Origin: Coniferiporia sulphurascens
Taxonomy: Eukaryota; Basidiomycota; Agaricomycetes; Hymenochaetales; Hymenochaetaceae
DNA length: 64,000 nucleotides
Assembly: GCA_002794785.1 (NCBI GenBank)
Contig: NBBA01000008.1
Coordinates: 434,001 to 498,000, forward strand
Direction of reading: 5' to 3'
Shown: piece after piece, positions 21,412 to 31,732 of the stretch
How positions within the stretch are numbered: the first letter of the stretch is position 1
Layout of the letters: every line of letters starts with the position of its first letter
Program-made: the position numbers and the translations under genes
The notes under the pieces: generated by a model
Told to the model about the DNA's origin: nothing
The model's input: the letters and a program-made list of their open reading frames with translations, nothing else
The model's database searches: none

Positions 21412-24244
21412 ATGAACACATCGGCAAACGATGTTAGCAGAGCAGAGCTGAAGCGCCAGATAGAGGCTCTTCAAGCGCAGCTCGCGGTGCAGCCGCCGAC
21501 GCCGCCAGCGAAGAGACGCAAAACGGACGGGGCCACGGTTCTGGCTCCTGCGACGCCTTCACCTCGTGCGTTCAGGCTCTAGCATTGTCTTGGTATACAT
21601 ATCTTGAGCTCATCAGCGTATAGGGAAGAAGATAAACGAACGTCGCGAGCGGGCACAGTCGCCCACGGATTTCACCCGGCGTGCGCAGCAGGCGCGACCT
21701 ATACCGCCTTTGAAAGGCAGCTCGAAGTCCAGGTCATCGCTCAAACTGGGCTCAGCGCATGCAATCGTGCCTGATGCACCGGCGCCGTCGAGCCTTGTGG
21801 CACAGCTGAAGTCACTGAGTACGAACAAGAAGAGCGACCACGAGCCGATAGTGCGCTCGGAGGGCTTCGCACAGAAACCCACCGCTCCTCCGCCCCCTCC
21901 GGCAGCGGAGGCCGTAAATGCGCCAGTGCGTGATGATCGTCTTGCAATCGTGGAGGAGCTGGAGGTGGGGCCCGTAGAGCATGTGCCTGTCGCCGGTGAC
22001 CCACACTTCGATAAAATAGAGCCCAACTCGGGGATCAGATTGAAGTACGCTCGTCGCCTTTATTCGTTGACTGTAATTAACACTATCTCACGCGCATAGA
22101 TCCCGTGTATTGCCTCACGAAGCATTGCAAGATCATCTATCCGGCCGTTACTTCCTTCCGCCCTCCCTCCTCTACTCCGTTGTCCGCCTCCAGCCTAACA
22201 AGCAGGCATACGAGGTGCCCGTCGAGGGCGACTGGGTCACGATCGCCGTCGTCGCCGAGCGTGGCGAAGTCCGGTTCACAACTGGTCCGGGAAACTCCGC
22301 GCATGGGAAACGCGGCGATGAGGACGATCTGACCGGAGACAAGGACGCAAAAAAGGCAGGACAAGGATCCGGGAACAGCGCACGTAAGAAAGGCGACGAC
22401 TGCGACGACGAGGAGAACCCACGCAAGGGAGGGAAGAAGTACGTCCACCTTAAGCTGATCGACCTCGGTCTGCGCTCGCGGTCGACTTCCTCTGCTGCCC
22501 CGCGTGCGTCCCTAAGGGGAGATGCCCAGCTCTCTCTTTTACTCTTTGAGTCAGATTACTTCGACAAGCTTATAAATACTGAAGATGGAAAACGGAGAGA
22601 GCAGAAAATATATCGTGGTGGCAGCGGGGGCGCGTTCGAGGAATGCTTCACCAAGCTCAGGGAAGGGGCAGTCATCGCCCTGCTCAATCCGAAGGTCCTA
22701 AAACCGTTCCAGGTAAAATTCCGCTTTTACCAAAACCCCTTATGCTCCAAAAATCAGAAAAATAATATTCATCTGATAATTGATAATTAAAGAACACTAA
22801 AAACCCCGCATCTTCTTCCATCCTCGCCCTGACACCGCCTTCCGCGTCAGCCATCGACATCATCGGCTATGCGTCGGATTTGGGAATGTGCACGGTTGTC
22901 AAGCGCGATGGAAAGCCTTGTCGGGCGTGGGTTGACAGACGCGCTAACTCGGCTTCGGGGACAGGAAAAGGTGGAGGCGAGGACGTCTGTGAATATCACA
23001 TCCAGCATGCAGTACAGCGCGCCCGGGCAGGTCGCGCAGAATTTTCGATCGGGTGGGTGTCCTATGTCTTTCTCTTCTCCCCCTTCTTTATATACGCGAA
23101 ATTGTGGCCGTATTTAATTTAATTTCTTACCTCGCAGGACTTCGGGCATGTCGACGACCGCAGCGAAGCGTAAGGCGGCGTACGACCCTGCTCGGCAATG
23201 GGGGCTGAAGCCAGAAGGTCCCGGAGGGGGGGCGCGCGGGCCGGACGGCGAGGCGACGTACGTCGTAGGCGGACTCGTCGCGTCGTCAGGACGTGGGCGC
23301 GCACAGGCACCAGGCGTCGCGGGTGAGACAATCGGGCGTGAGGGCCAGGCGCGGGCGCGCCGCCGAGTTGCAGAGCATGAGGACGCGGCACTCGCTGCGC
23401 TGCTTGGTAAAGTGCGCTGGAGGCGGGGCGGAATCGAACGGCGGCGCGTCACGCGGGGTTATTGATGTAGTGAAGAGGGCGAGGGAGGCCGCCGCGCGGG
23501 GGGCTGGAGCCGCGGTGGGGAAGAAGGGGGGAGATAAGCGTGGCGGGCCGCACGTACCAGTCGGAAAGGCGAAGACGAAGACGAAGGAAAGCGAGAAGAC
23601 GGAGGGTGCAGATACGGACGCAGGCGAAGATGGTGTAGACGATAGCGGGAGCGGAAGTGGGAGCGGCGCGCCGCGGAGCGAGCAAGAGCATGCGCCGCCC
23701 CGGAGGAAGACCTACTCCGCCGAGATGGTCAAACGTCTCGGGTTCGATCCCGTCCTGATGGCATACGGTTCGCGCCCCGGTGGCGTCGGCGTCGGAGGCA
23801 AGCAGAACGCGAACGCGAATGCTATGGTAAGTCCATCCTACTTATTTTCCCTATTATATGCTTTGGATTGACTTCTGCTCGGCCTCCAACTAGCTCGGGA
23901 AGGCTCCAGGCCAGAAGCGCGAGATCCAACTGGGCCCGCCTCCAGGAAGTAAAGTGCGCTCTGGGGTGTTCGTCCCACCTGCTGCGTCACTGCTCTCGTT
24001 GTCGAATTCCGCCGGAGGGTCTAAAGATAGTCCGATAGCTTCCAAGCATAGGGATGACGAGAACTCTTGCGCGGGTGAGGTTGTTAAGCCTTCAGGAGCC
24101 AAAAAGGAATCCCTGGAGACTCGGATGGCGGACACTGGGCCAAAGGGCGGTGCTGTGGATGAGTCGGACAGCGACCTCGAAATCGAACCGCCAATGCCGA
24201 CAAGTGCGCACGCGGATGACTCGGAAGAGCTGGAATATATTTAA
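21412..24244 (+). CDS. MCM10: MCM10 DNA replication initiation factor, 807 aa
   Basis: Nuclear replication factor that binds the CMG helicase, single-stranded DNA and polymerase alpha. Seven exons (21412-21565, 21624-22044, 22100-22712, 22793-23052, 23138-23406, 23471-23826, 23894-24244) sum exactly to 807 codons plus stop. Residues 1-30 look like a short coiled coil (ELKRQIEALQAQLAVQ). The OB fold begins near residue 192 with SRVLPHEALQDHLSGRYFL, then LYSVVRLQPNKQAYEV and GDWVTIAVVAE. The Mcm10 zinc finger is C429-x9-C439-x22-C462-x2-H465, in the context DLGMCTVVKRDGKPC. A conserved later block is RKTYSAEMVKRLGFDP, followed by REIQLGPPPGSKVRSG. The tail is acidic and Ser-rich. An acidic Lys/Gly-rich insertion splits the OB fold (GDEDD to GGKKYVHLKLIDLG). 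Confidence 0.92.
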
Positions 24245-25440
24245 ATTTGTATAACTACTGGTGATCTGGCATTGTGTAAAGTAGACTAGCAATATTTATT
24301 TCGTTCGTCCTGGAAGGAAATGCAATGGATGTATCATACATGCATGCATACAGGCTCCGGTTCCGGCGAAATGATGTGGTGGTCCGGGTTCACATGAAAC
24401 AGGCTACGCTTGACCCAATTGTACGACTCGAGACACGACCAGTGGTTGGGAGAGCCACCCGGATTCGTTGGAGACCCTTTCTGGGTGCGGGCGCCTTCGG
24501 AGAGAGTTTGCGGGTACACACGCTCTGGAGGACCGGCCGAAGGGATTAGGCGCGGGATCGCTTGGGGAGCGCCGCCCTGCGAGCGCCGTTTGGGTCGGCT
24601 GAAAGCTCAGACTGTATGTGGAAGCTATGCACGCTGAGATGCGCGCCTGCACCGGAGGAGGCCATCTGCCGGTCGAGTAAGGTTCAGATGAGACAACGTT
24701 GATTTTACTTATGGACAAAAAAGCCAGTGTGCGCAGGACGATTATTGCGCTGCAGTGGGCTTGGTACTGGGAGCCTGGAAGGGGACGGAGGCTGATCGAG
24801 AAGAAGGATACCAAAAGCGGCATAGGGCGTCCAAAACGGGAGATGGGCGAGGCGGAGTGTGAAAGTGTTTGGAAAATCTGGGAAAGGGTGCGAGTCGGAG
24901 TCGGAGGGGCTGCTTGGTGGCAAGGGCGACCCGGAGCGCGTCCTTCCAGGCCGTCCCTCGAGTCCTGCACGGACGCCCCTGCCTCCCAGGGTCGGCGTGT
25001 CGCGGGCGAGGGCGTGCGGGCGGGTGCAAGCGGCAGGCGTGGCCTGATCGTTGTATTTTACATGTCGCTAGAATACGATATTGAAAACGGGTCGTGGCCG
25101 GGGCCACTAGCACTCAGTGCTTCGTCAGAGCTCTAGAGAGACGATTCGAAACCGATCTCGGCACAGCCCGTTAGCGTTGCAGATCTGCCGCATTATTTTA
25201 GACCCGCGGCTCGCTTTTCTGCCCCGCGAAACGTCTCTCACATCCACTCCGCCATCACTCCATCTCTTCGTCCCTCCCGCCGCTTTCCCGACCCCGCCGT
25301 CCCACACAGCGACACACACACACACTACACATTCCCGCCCCTGCTTCCACCGTCCCGCAGTACCCCCGCTCCCCTTCCTCTTCTCTCTTCCCGCTCCAGC
25401 GATCCAATCCACGTAGTAGTTCTTTCTTATTTCGCGCTCG
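24245..25440. other. GC-rich intergenic region
   Basis: Contains long open frames on both strands caused by high GC (24404-24970 minus, 24699-25136 plus) with low-complexity Arg/Pro/Gly text. None has a credible start or domain. A short CA repeat lies at about 25312-25325 and a C/T-rich tract precedes the ATG at 25441. Confidence 0.45.
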
Positions 25441-26906
25441 ATGGCCCGATACGCCGCCGCCTCCAATTTCGCGAGCATGAGCGCCCGTCTTTCCTCGTGT
25501 GCAGACTACCTCGACGCCGTACACGAGCTGCACACTTGCTCCTCCGCTCGTCGCCTTCCTTCCTCGTTTCCGACCCCGAACGGGTGGGTCTCTTACTAAC
25601 CAGCCCATCTTTTCTCTACTCTCCGTGTTCTGACTGCCGAGTATTTTGGCATCACCCGTATCATTGATATCTAACAGCTCATTTCCCTTGTCGAAGTAAG
25701 CCGGTCTCTTCTCCCAAGGCCTTAACCTTTTAAGCCGTACTTGTCGTGAGAAACTGACCCCGCAGTACCGCGCCTCAGGTCGCGAAGGGCACCCTTCGAG
25801 AATACGGCGTCAGTGTCCATACTTTCTCCTCTTGTCCTGTCAATCTCTCGCCGCACAAGGCCGCCTACTTCGACCTCCTGCTCCAGCTCCAGGCACATAG
25901 TCAAGGCGCTAAGCTAGACTCCAGAGATCTGCAAGGTAAGGCCTGGAACCCTGAGGTACTTAAAAATACGCCCGTTCGCACCTCTTGTCAAAACACACAA
26001 AATGTCTCGATTGTATTCTGATTCTGATGTACTCTATCGCTTTAACATAGTCCGCCTCAGTCGCCTGCTCTTCCCGCTCTCTACACAGCTGAAAGTCTGT
26101 TCAAAGGCAGAGGGCGGACAGGCTGCACAGCTGTGTGCGGTTAGAACCGCAGATAAGGGGCCCCCTCAGGACTCTCCGGAAACAAAAGCGGCGCTGTTAA
26201 CACCATGTCTACCATCTGGCAGCGCTCTTACAGCGAGGGGATCTGAATCCACCACGTACCCACTGCCTCGCACTTCCAGCCCGTCCTCCTTCCCCCCAAA
26301 CGTAATGCTGCGTAAGTACCTGCCGTACCTCGGCCCCGGGATCCCGAACACGCCACTTACGCCCCTGCGCCCCTATAGCCCCGCCCGCCCCGACGTATCG
26401 GTTATCTGAGGCTCCCTCTACACTCGGGAGGCGAACGCGTTCTGACAGGATGGACCCTGGATTTTTACCTAAGGCGCGCGGGGGCTGAGCGCGCCCCTTC
26501 ACCTTCACCTTCGACTTCTTCGACCCGCTGGAACGTATCGCGTGATACTCTACACTTCAAACGCCGGTACCCCGAGCCCGTCGTGCCGTCCGCGCCGCGT
26601 GCGCACAGCGGCGGCGGGCGGCGAGCAACGAATATGTATATTAGTCGCCGGCGCACGGGCCAGCGCGCCGCTACGGACGAGGGAAGTGACGGTCGTGACG
26701 CTGAAGCCGAGACTGAGGCTCGCGATAGCGACGAATTAGAAGAGGACGAGCATACATCGGCGCTGCCTGTTGTTATCCCGGCGCGCTCGCCGCTCCGGCG
26801 CTCGTTTGGGATTTTCTGCACCGGCAAGGGCAGAGGCGCATTTAGCGGCTCAAATTCGGGCTCAGGCTCTGAGAAACGGCGACGATATGGACATGGTTAT
26901 ACGTGA
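25441..26906 (+). CDS. Uncharacterised 349-aa protein, five exons
   Basis: Not recognised. Exons 25441-25583, 25678-25695, 25766-25935, 26051-26311 and 26449-26906 join with good signals (GTGGGT, GTAAGC, GTAAGG, GTAAGT donors) and total 349 codons plus stop. The 18-nt second exon keeps the frame. Residues 1-45 are small and helical (MARYAAASNFASMSARLSSC). A folded-looking stretch follows (AAYFDLLLQLQAHSQGAKLD, then VRLSRLLFPLSTQLKV). The middle is Ser/Pro-rich. Residues about 200-215 give WTLDFYLRRAG. The C-terminal third is acidic (DSDELEEDEHTS), then basic (ARSPLRRSFG, EKRRRYGHGYT). The last splice (GTAAGT to CTGACAG) links two otherwise unrelated frames in phase, which supports the model. 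Probably a nuclear or regulatory protein, by composition only. Confidence 0.55.
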
Positions 26907-28593
26907 TTACCGCTATCGTCTGGAGAGGACGTCGTAAGCTCTTAAGGAGAGGGTAGTTGTTTTTCCCCTTTTTTTATGTGCTTTTCGTGCTTTTTCCTGC
27001 TTTCGTTCTTTCTGCCTAGTTAAAGAAAATCAGTTCCCTTTTCTTTTCCTTTCTTCTCGTTTCGTTTAACCCTGTTTCGATTCGGTTCCCCCCCTTGATA
27101 TTTCCACCGGATATGGATTCATTGGCTGATAGATGGATGATGGGGTGTCGCCGTAGCCGTAGTCGTAGCTAGATAGAAAACCGATTAACGCGGTGCTCGC
27201 GGAATAGAGATAGAGACGCCGGGAACGTTGTAACTGGTTGGCGTGGATACTGGGATTCGATTTGGCTCGACTTTTTTAAGATTTTATTTTGGCGTTGGGG
27301 ATAGATTGAGTTCGGGTTTGCATATTGCATATTGCATGCCTGGCCCGGGATAGGCGAGGCTGTTTGCTGTGTAACCGAAAGTCGTGATTGACGCGGAGTG
27401 TCTCTCTTCCCGTCCTAACGCAGTGGGTCATCACGTATCTTGGTTTCTTGTTATTAATTGTGATTGCGCGTCGTGTCATGGCCGGTCCCCTAAATCCTGG
27501 AACAGGGTTTGGGGGGTATATGCCAACGGCGGAGGGGGCTGCGCGCGTATGTACATGTATGGTTGACGCACCGTCACCGTCTGGGGCTCCCGGGGCGAGC
27601 GATAGGATACCTAGTCATCGACCGCGACCGCCCGAGAATAAGTGGGTACATGACCACAGACTGGTTGGTTAGACCGGTTTTCGGTGCTCGCGGCGCTCTC
27701 GGGGAGTTGCGCTGAGGGAGGCGTGTTGATGCAGCGATTCAGGGTGGAAAAACACCGAGCGCAGTCCTTGAGCGGTGGGGTAAGCGTAGCTGGGACTGGG
27801 GCTGGGGCTGGATAGCTAACTGGCGTGTGGAGTTTTGAGTTTTCGGAGTCGGGAGTCGAAGTCGCCGAGTGCGAAGGGCCGGAGTTAATGGGATAAAGGG
27901 GGAGGGAGGGAGCGCAGCGTGTGCGGTCCCGGTAGCCTACTTCGAGATGAGTGAGATTCGCGTTTGCGCGAAACGGAATCTAGACTTTCGATCGTGACGC
28001 TGTCTAGCTCGGACTCGGAGGCCCAGGGGTAAGGAGGTAGGAGAAAAGGGAGGGGCTCCTGCTTTGCGTGCGCGGGCCTACTCAGACGTTTGGAAGACCG
28101 ACTCGGGAGAGGCGTGTGAGTGCGGGAAGCTTTCGTTCGAGGGCCCGAGTCCGTGCTCCCGGGGGGGGCGTCTAGAGCATGAAACCAGAGGCCGTTTCAG
28201 GCTCTGTCTCCCTTAAGCTCAGAGTTCGGGAGGGGCTATTCCTGGGGGAAGCGCTATAAAGGGGGTAAAAAGCCCCTTCTTTCGCTGTATACTATCTATA
28301 AGAAGGCCGGGTTTGTATTGAGTTGCACCGCGCAGCGAGGGAAATGGGCGCATAACTGCGAGTATAGCGTGTCAGGGGGAAAGGACGCGGAGATGAAGAA
28401 CAGGGACGCCTTAGAGTTGTTTTATATCGGGTTTTCTGCAGCCGTGTTCAAGTTTGCCTTTACTTAATTTGCCGATGGAGGAGTCTCCGCCTCCCCTCAG
28501 CTCGGCTAGGCTTCTGGAAGATCGTCCCCCCCGCTTTCGCCGCGAAAGGAAATTGAGCATGCGGATGACACATTTCGCGTACGTAATATAGAC
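26907..28593. other. Intergenic with 3' pyrimidine tract and G-rich promoter region
   Basis: Begins with a T/C-rich tract (26960-27080), consistent with a 3' UTR. It then becomes G-rich (27700-28260), with many GGG runs but no convincing coding exon. The open frames at 27388-27715 look accidental. A TATAAAGGGG box at 28255-28264 and a C-rich stretch near 28530 lie upstream of the RING-CH gene. Confidence 0.45.
28255..28260 (+). promoter_or_regulatory. Possible TATA box upstream of RING-CH gene
   Basis: TATAAA at 28255-28260, about 340 bp before the ATG at 28594. It would imply a long leader. Assignment is by position only. Confidence 0.25.
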
Positions 28594-30774
28594 ATGCCGC
28601 TACCATGCGTCACCCCGATTCAATCAGGGACCTCATCTGCGCTACGTTCTCGCCGACATCGACGCGGACGCCTGCAAGTTGGCAACGACCTCGCTATGCC
28701 GCGTACAGCGACGATAGACGACCTTCGGGTAGGTACAATGCTGCCTCGTCTTCGCGGGGTCGAGAAACTGATCGCACCCCTATCGTGATTCATGACTTTG
28801 CAGGTCAAATTGTGCTACATCTGCCGCGAAGAAGAGCTGCACAATGGTGGGCGTCCGGCAACTCAGATACAGGAGTCATCTGCATAATTTTGCTAACCGA
28901 ATTACTTTCAGGACCTGCGCAGCCGGCACGGCGATGGGTGCACCCGTGCAAGTGCACGCTCGTCGCGCACGAGCGATGTCTGCTCGACTGGATCCGCGCG
29001 TCCGAGAACAACCCTGATAAGGCGTCGGCGAGCATCCTCAAGTGCCCCCAGTGCAGCCACCGCTACGAGCTCGAGAGCCAGAACCCGCCCGTGCTGATGG
29101 TCATGGACCACGTGAAGGCGCTGCTCTCGCTCGCTGGCATGAGCGTCACCGTCCTGACCACGGGCTCGGTGGTCGCTTGTGTCGGTGCCGGTACGTGCTC
29201 GTCTTGATGGATGTTCGTGTTTAATTTTGATTCGGTGTAACTCTTTTTCTCTCTCTCCCGCTTTCGGATGAAGGGGTGTACGCTCTGCTTACCGGTTACG
29301 GCGTCTACGCCCTCGACCATTTCGTCGGACGTGAGATGCTCCTGCTTCTCCTCGGCGACGGTTATAACCAATGGCCGTTCCACGCGTTCATCAATCTTCC
29401 CCTCATCCCCCTTGGCCTTGTGTTTAGCCAGACAAAACGCTTCCGCGACAAAGTCCCGCTCATTTCCCTTATGATGCTCTGGCCATCAATCCCTCCGCTG
29501 AACAGTGCACCTTTCCCTACCGACTATGCGTCGCGCGGAGTGGCTCACCGGATCCTATCGTTCATAGGCCTGGGTATCAATAATAATAAGCTTCCACTGA
29601 GGATAAGACCGCCCGCGTATGCGGGGGAAATTCTAAAAGAGACAGCCAGGGATCTTTTGTACAGCTGGCCGCCCTCGCCACCGATGTTCAGCTTCGGCCT
29701 TCACATTGTTCGGAACCTGTATGGCATGTCTATCCAGAACCTCCGCCGATTTGTCTTGGGTGATACGCCGGTCGATGACGAGGAGGAAGCACGCCGGGGA
29801 GGACCCAGGCGGCTCGTGGTGCAAAACTTCCGAATGGAGATGCGCATAGAGGATGAGGGGCCCGTTCCCGCGAATAATCAAGCTGATCAGCTGCGAGACG
29901 ATAACAATGTCAGGCTTGTCCTAGATGACAATAACGTCAGACTTGTTCTTGACGATGAAGACGATGGTCCTAATTGGGCAGAGCAGTTGCCGCCTGTTGC
30001 GCCTCCAGCGCAAGAGTTCGAGATTATAAACGCCCCACAGGCCGACAATGTTTTCGCCGGTCGCGCTAGGCAAGAGCCACCTGCTAACGCCAATCAGGCG
30101 CAAAACGTCAATGGCAACGACAATGGAAATGACGCCGGCGACAACGGTGACCGTGCACGGGTGCGCCTTCGCGCAACCGGTGGAGCTCTCGGGAGCCTTA
30201 TCGGTAAGGCGCTCTTAATCCCGCCAATGGCCTCCTTCGCGGGGTCCGTCCTCCTACGCCTTGCGTTGCCTGCTATTCCGCACGCACATCACCGCGTAGA
30301 CATTGATGCCATGTACCCTCCATACACTTGGCGTCAGCAGCTCTGTCGCTTCCTCGCAATTCGTCCGCCCAACGCAGGACCACGTATCAACATATGGGAA
30401 ATGTACAGATTGCCGGGTGGGTTGAGTACTTCCGGGAAAGCTCGGGTGACGCTAGCACTTGCTACGCGTATTCTGGTCGTCGGTACGCCGACTTGGAGAG
30501 AGTCTGACCCAGTTTGGTACGTCTCTTGTGATGTATAAGAATGACTCACAAAAAGCCGTACTGATTTTTTGTTTTTTTCATTGTGGTGACGCGTAGGTGG
30601 CGTACCACTATCGGACTCGGAATCTGCTTCGTCGCGAAGGACTTGATGAGCATCTGGTACCAATACCTCTCACAGCGCGAGATCCGCTCTCGGCGGCTGA
30701 AGGACAGGCCGTTTGACGGGATTGACCCAGAGGAGTTGGATTTGAAGCCCGAAGTCCGGGGAACCTTCACTTAG
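28594..30774 (+). CDS. RING-CH (MARCH-type) transmembrane E3 ubiquitin ligase, 625 aa
   Basis: Membrane-anchored ubiquitin ligase of unknown substrate. Five exons (28594-28728, 28804-28846, 28912-29190, 29274-30516, 30597-30774) sum to 625 codons plus stop. The ATG at 28594 is chosen over 28605 because only this frame joins DDLR to VKLCYICREEE. The RINGv C4HC3 pattern is CYIC ... HPCKC ... AHERCLLDW ... LKCPQC, on exons 2-3 (residues about 49-115). Membrane spans follow: AGMSVTVLTTGSVVACV with YALLTGYGVYALDHF, later LPLIPLGLVF, SLIGKALLIPPMASFAGSVL and TIGLGICFVAKDL. An acidic Asn/Asp-rich loop (residues about 340-430) contains a tandem duplication of DDNNVRLVL (29897-29950). The 43-nt exon 2 carries the first RING cysteine pair. 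Confidence 0.88.
29897..29950 (+). repeat. 27-nt tandem duplication inside the RING-CH gene
   Basis: Two in-frame copies (29897-29923 and 29924-29950), both encoding DDNNVRLVL, differ at several silent positions. It is therefore an older duplication preserved at protein level. Confidence 0.8.
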
Positions 30775-31043
30775 CCTTTGGAGGTTGAGTTTTTTCTCTT
30801 TTTCTTTCTTTCTTTCAAGTTAAAAACACGCATGGGTCTCGTCGCTAATCGCATAGTATGGAAACTGTAGCAATATCTAATCTTGTTTCTTGCATTCTCG
30901 CCAATATATATCACCTCGTCTATTAAAGCACATATCACAGTTACAGAACTCGCAAGCATACATCAGGATTAGGGTGAATAGACAAGGTCCGGAATATGGG
31001 TATATTCAACGCTGAGGAATTGCTGCCTCGGGTATACGCGGTT

Positions 31044-31631
31044 TCAGAACAGCGGCGGCGCCACATCGACGAGAAATATCCTAAGTAACGGGGTGGACAA
31101 ATGACGATCATACCCACTCAGTCCGGCAAACGCACAGTAGCCCAGGACGCCCTTCACATAGTCGATCCTCCTCACAGGCTCGCGCCCCTTGTCAAGCCCG
31201 AACAGCTCGCACCTCTCCAATCGCGCTTTCTCCGCCAGGCGGTTGTGCTCTTTGGAATTGCGGCGATCCTCCTCGCTGGGTTCGAGACGCAGCTGCTCGT
31301 AGATCGACCCGAGCACGTCCTCGGCGGTGACGGCATACCCGTCCGGCCCGCTCGGCGGGCCCCGGTGCACGATGTCGAACGCCCAGTAGCTCGTCACGGC
31401 GGGGTGGTACCGGAAGAGCACGCATAGCCGCTCGACGCGCGGCATCACTGCCGTCGTGCGCGGCCCGTAGTAGGTGAAGTGGTACGGGAACCGGGGCGCG
31501 TTGAAGACCCCCCCGCGCTCGCGCGGGTCGTAGCGCATGTCCCAGAGCTGCGGGGGTGTCCCGTCGGGGAATGGGGGGAAGTAGGTGTGGTAGTCGAGGT
31601 CTTTGTGTACGCGTGGTTTCGAGTTCGACAT
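31044..31631 (-). CDS. DUF6699-like protein, 195 aa
   Basis: Single-exon frame from ATG at 31631. An N-terminal aromatic/proline-rich part (YFPPFPDGTPPQLWDMRYDP, then FPYHFTYYGPRTTAV) is followed by LCVLFRYHP and WAFDIVHRGPP. Next comes the helix VTAEDVLGSIYEQLRLEPS, then a charged helix and REPVRRIDYVKGVLGYCAFAGL. The order strand, VT-x-x-DVL helix, (R)RIDY block matches DUF6699 proteins. Identity to the plus-strand DUF6699 gene at 15710 is low, so the placement is by pattern. High codon GC and the closed reading frame support a real gene. Function unknown. Confidence 0.65.
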   Translation of the reverse strand: MSNSKPRVHKDLDYHTYFPPFPDGTPPQLWDMRYDPRERGGVFNAPRFPYHFTYYGPRTTAVMPRVERLCVLFRYHPAVTSYWAFDIVHRGPPSGPDGYAVTAEDVLGSIYEQLRLEPSEEDRRNSKEHNRLAEKARLERCELFGLDKGREPVRRIDYVKGVLGYCAFAGLSGYDRHLSTPLLRIFLVDVAPPLF

Positions 31632-31642
31632 GGATGAGAGTT

Positions 31643-31732
31643 TGGGGGTGGCTTTGGGCTTTGGTTTCGAATGCGGACTCGGACTTGGACTCGGGGTTGG
31701 CTTTAGGTTGGGGTTGGGGTTTCGTTACGCTG
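31643..31732 (+). repeat. G-rich imperfect repeat, possible G-quadruplex
   Basis: Runs of GGG/GGGG separated by TT, CTTT or ACTTGGACTC occur directly upstream of the minus-strand DUF6699 ATG. At the right end there are three GGGG-type runs with TT spacers. Confidence 0.5.

Noticed and set aside
23113..23460. Minus-strand frames overlapping MCM10 exons 5-6
   Set aside because: Shadows of the GC-rich plus-strand coding exons, with Arg/Ala/Pro-rich text.
24404..25136. Long open frames on both strands (188 and 145 aa)
   Set aside because: They arise from high GC. Composition is low-complexity Arg/Pro/Gly and there are no domain or splice signals.
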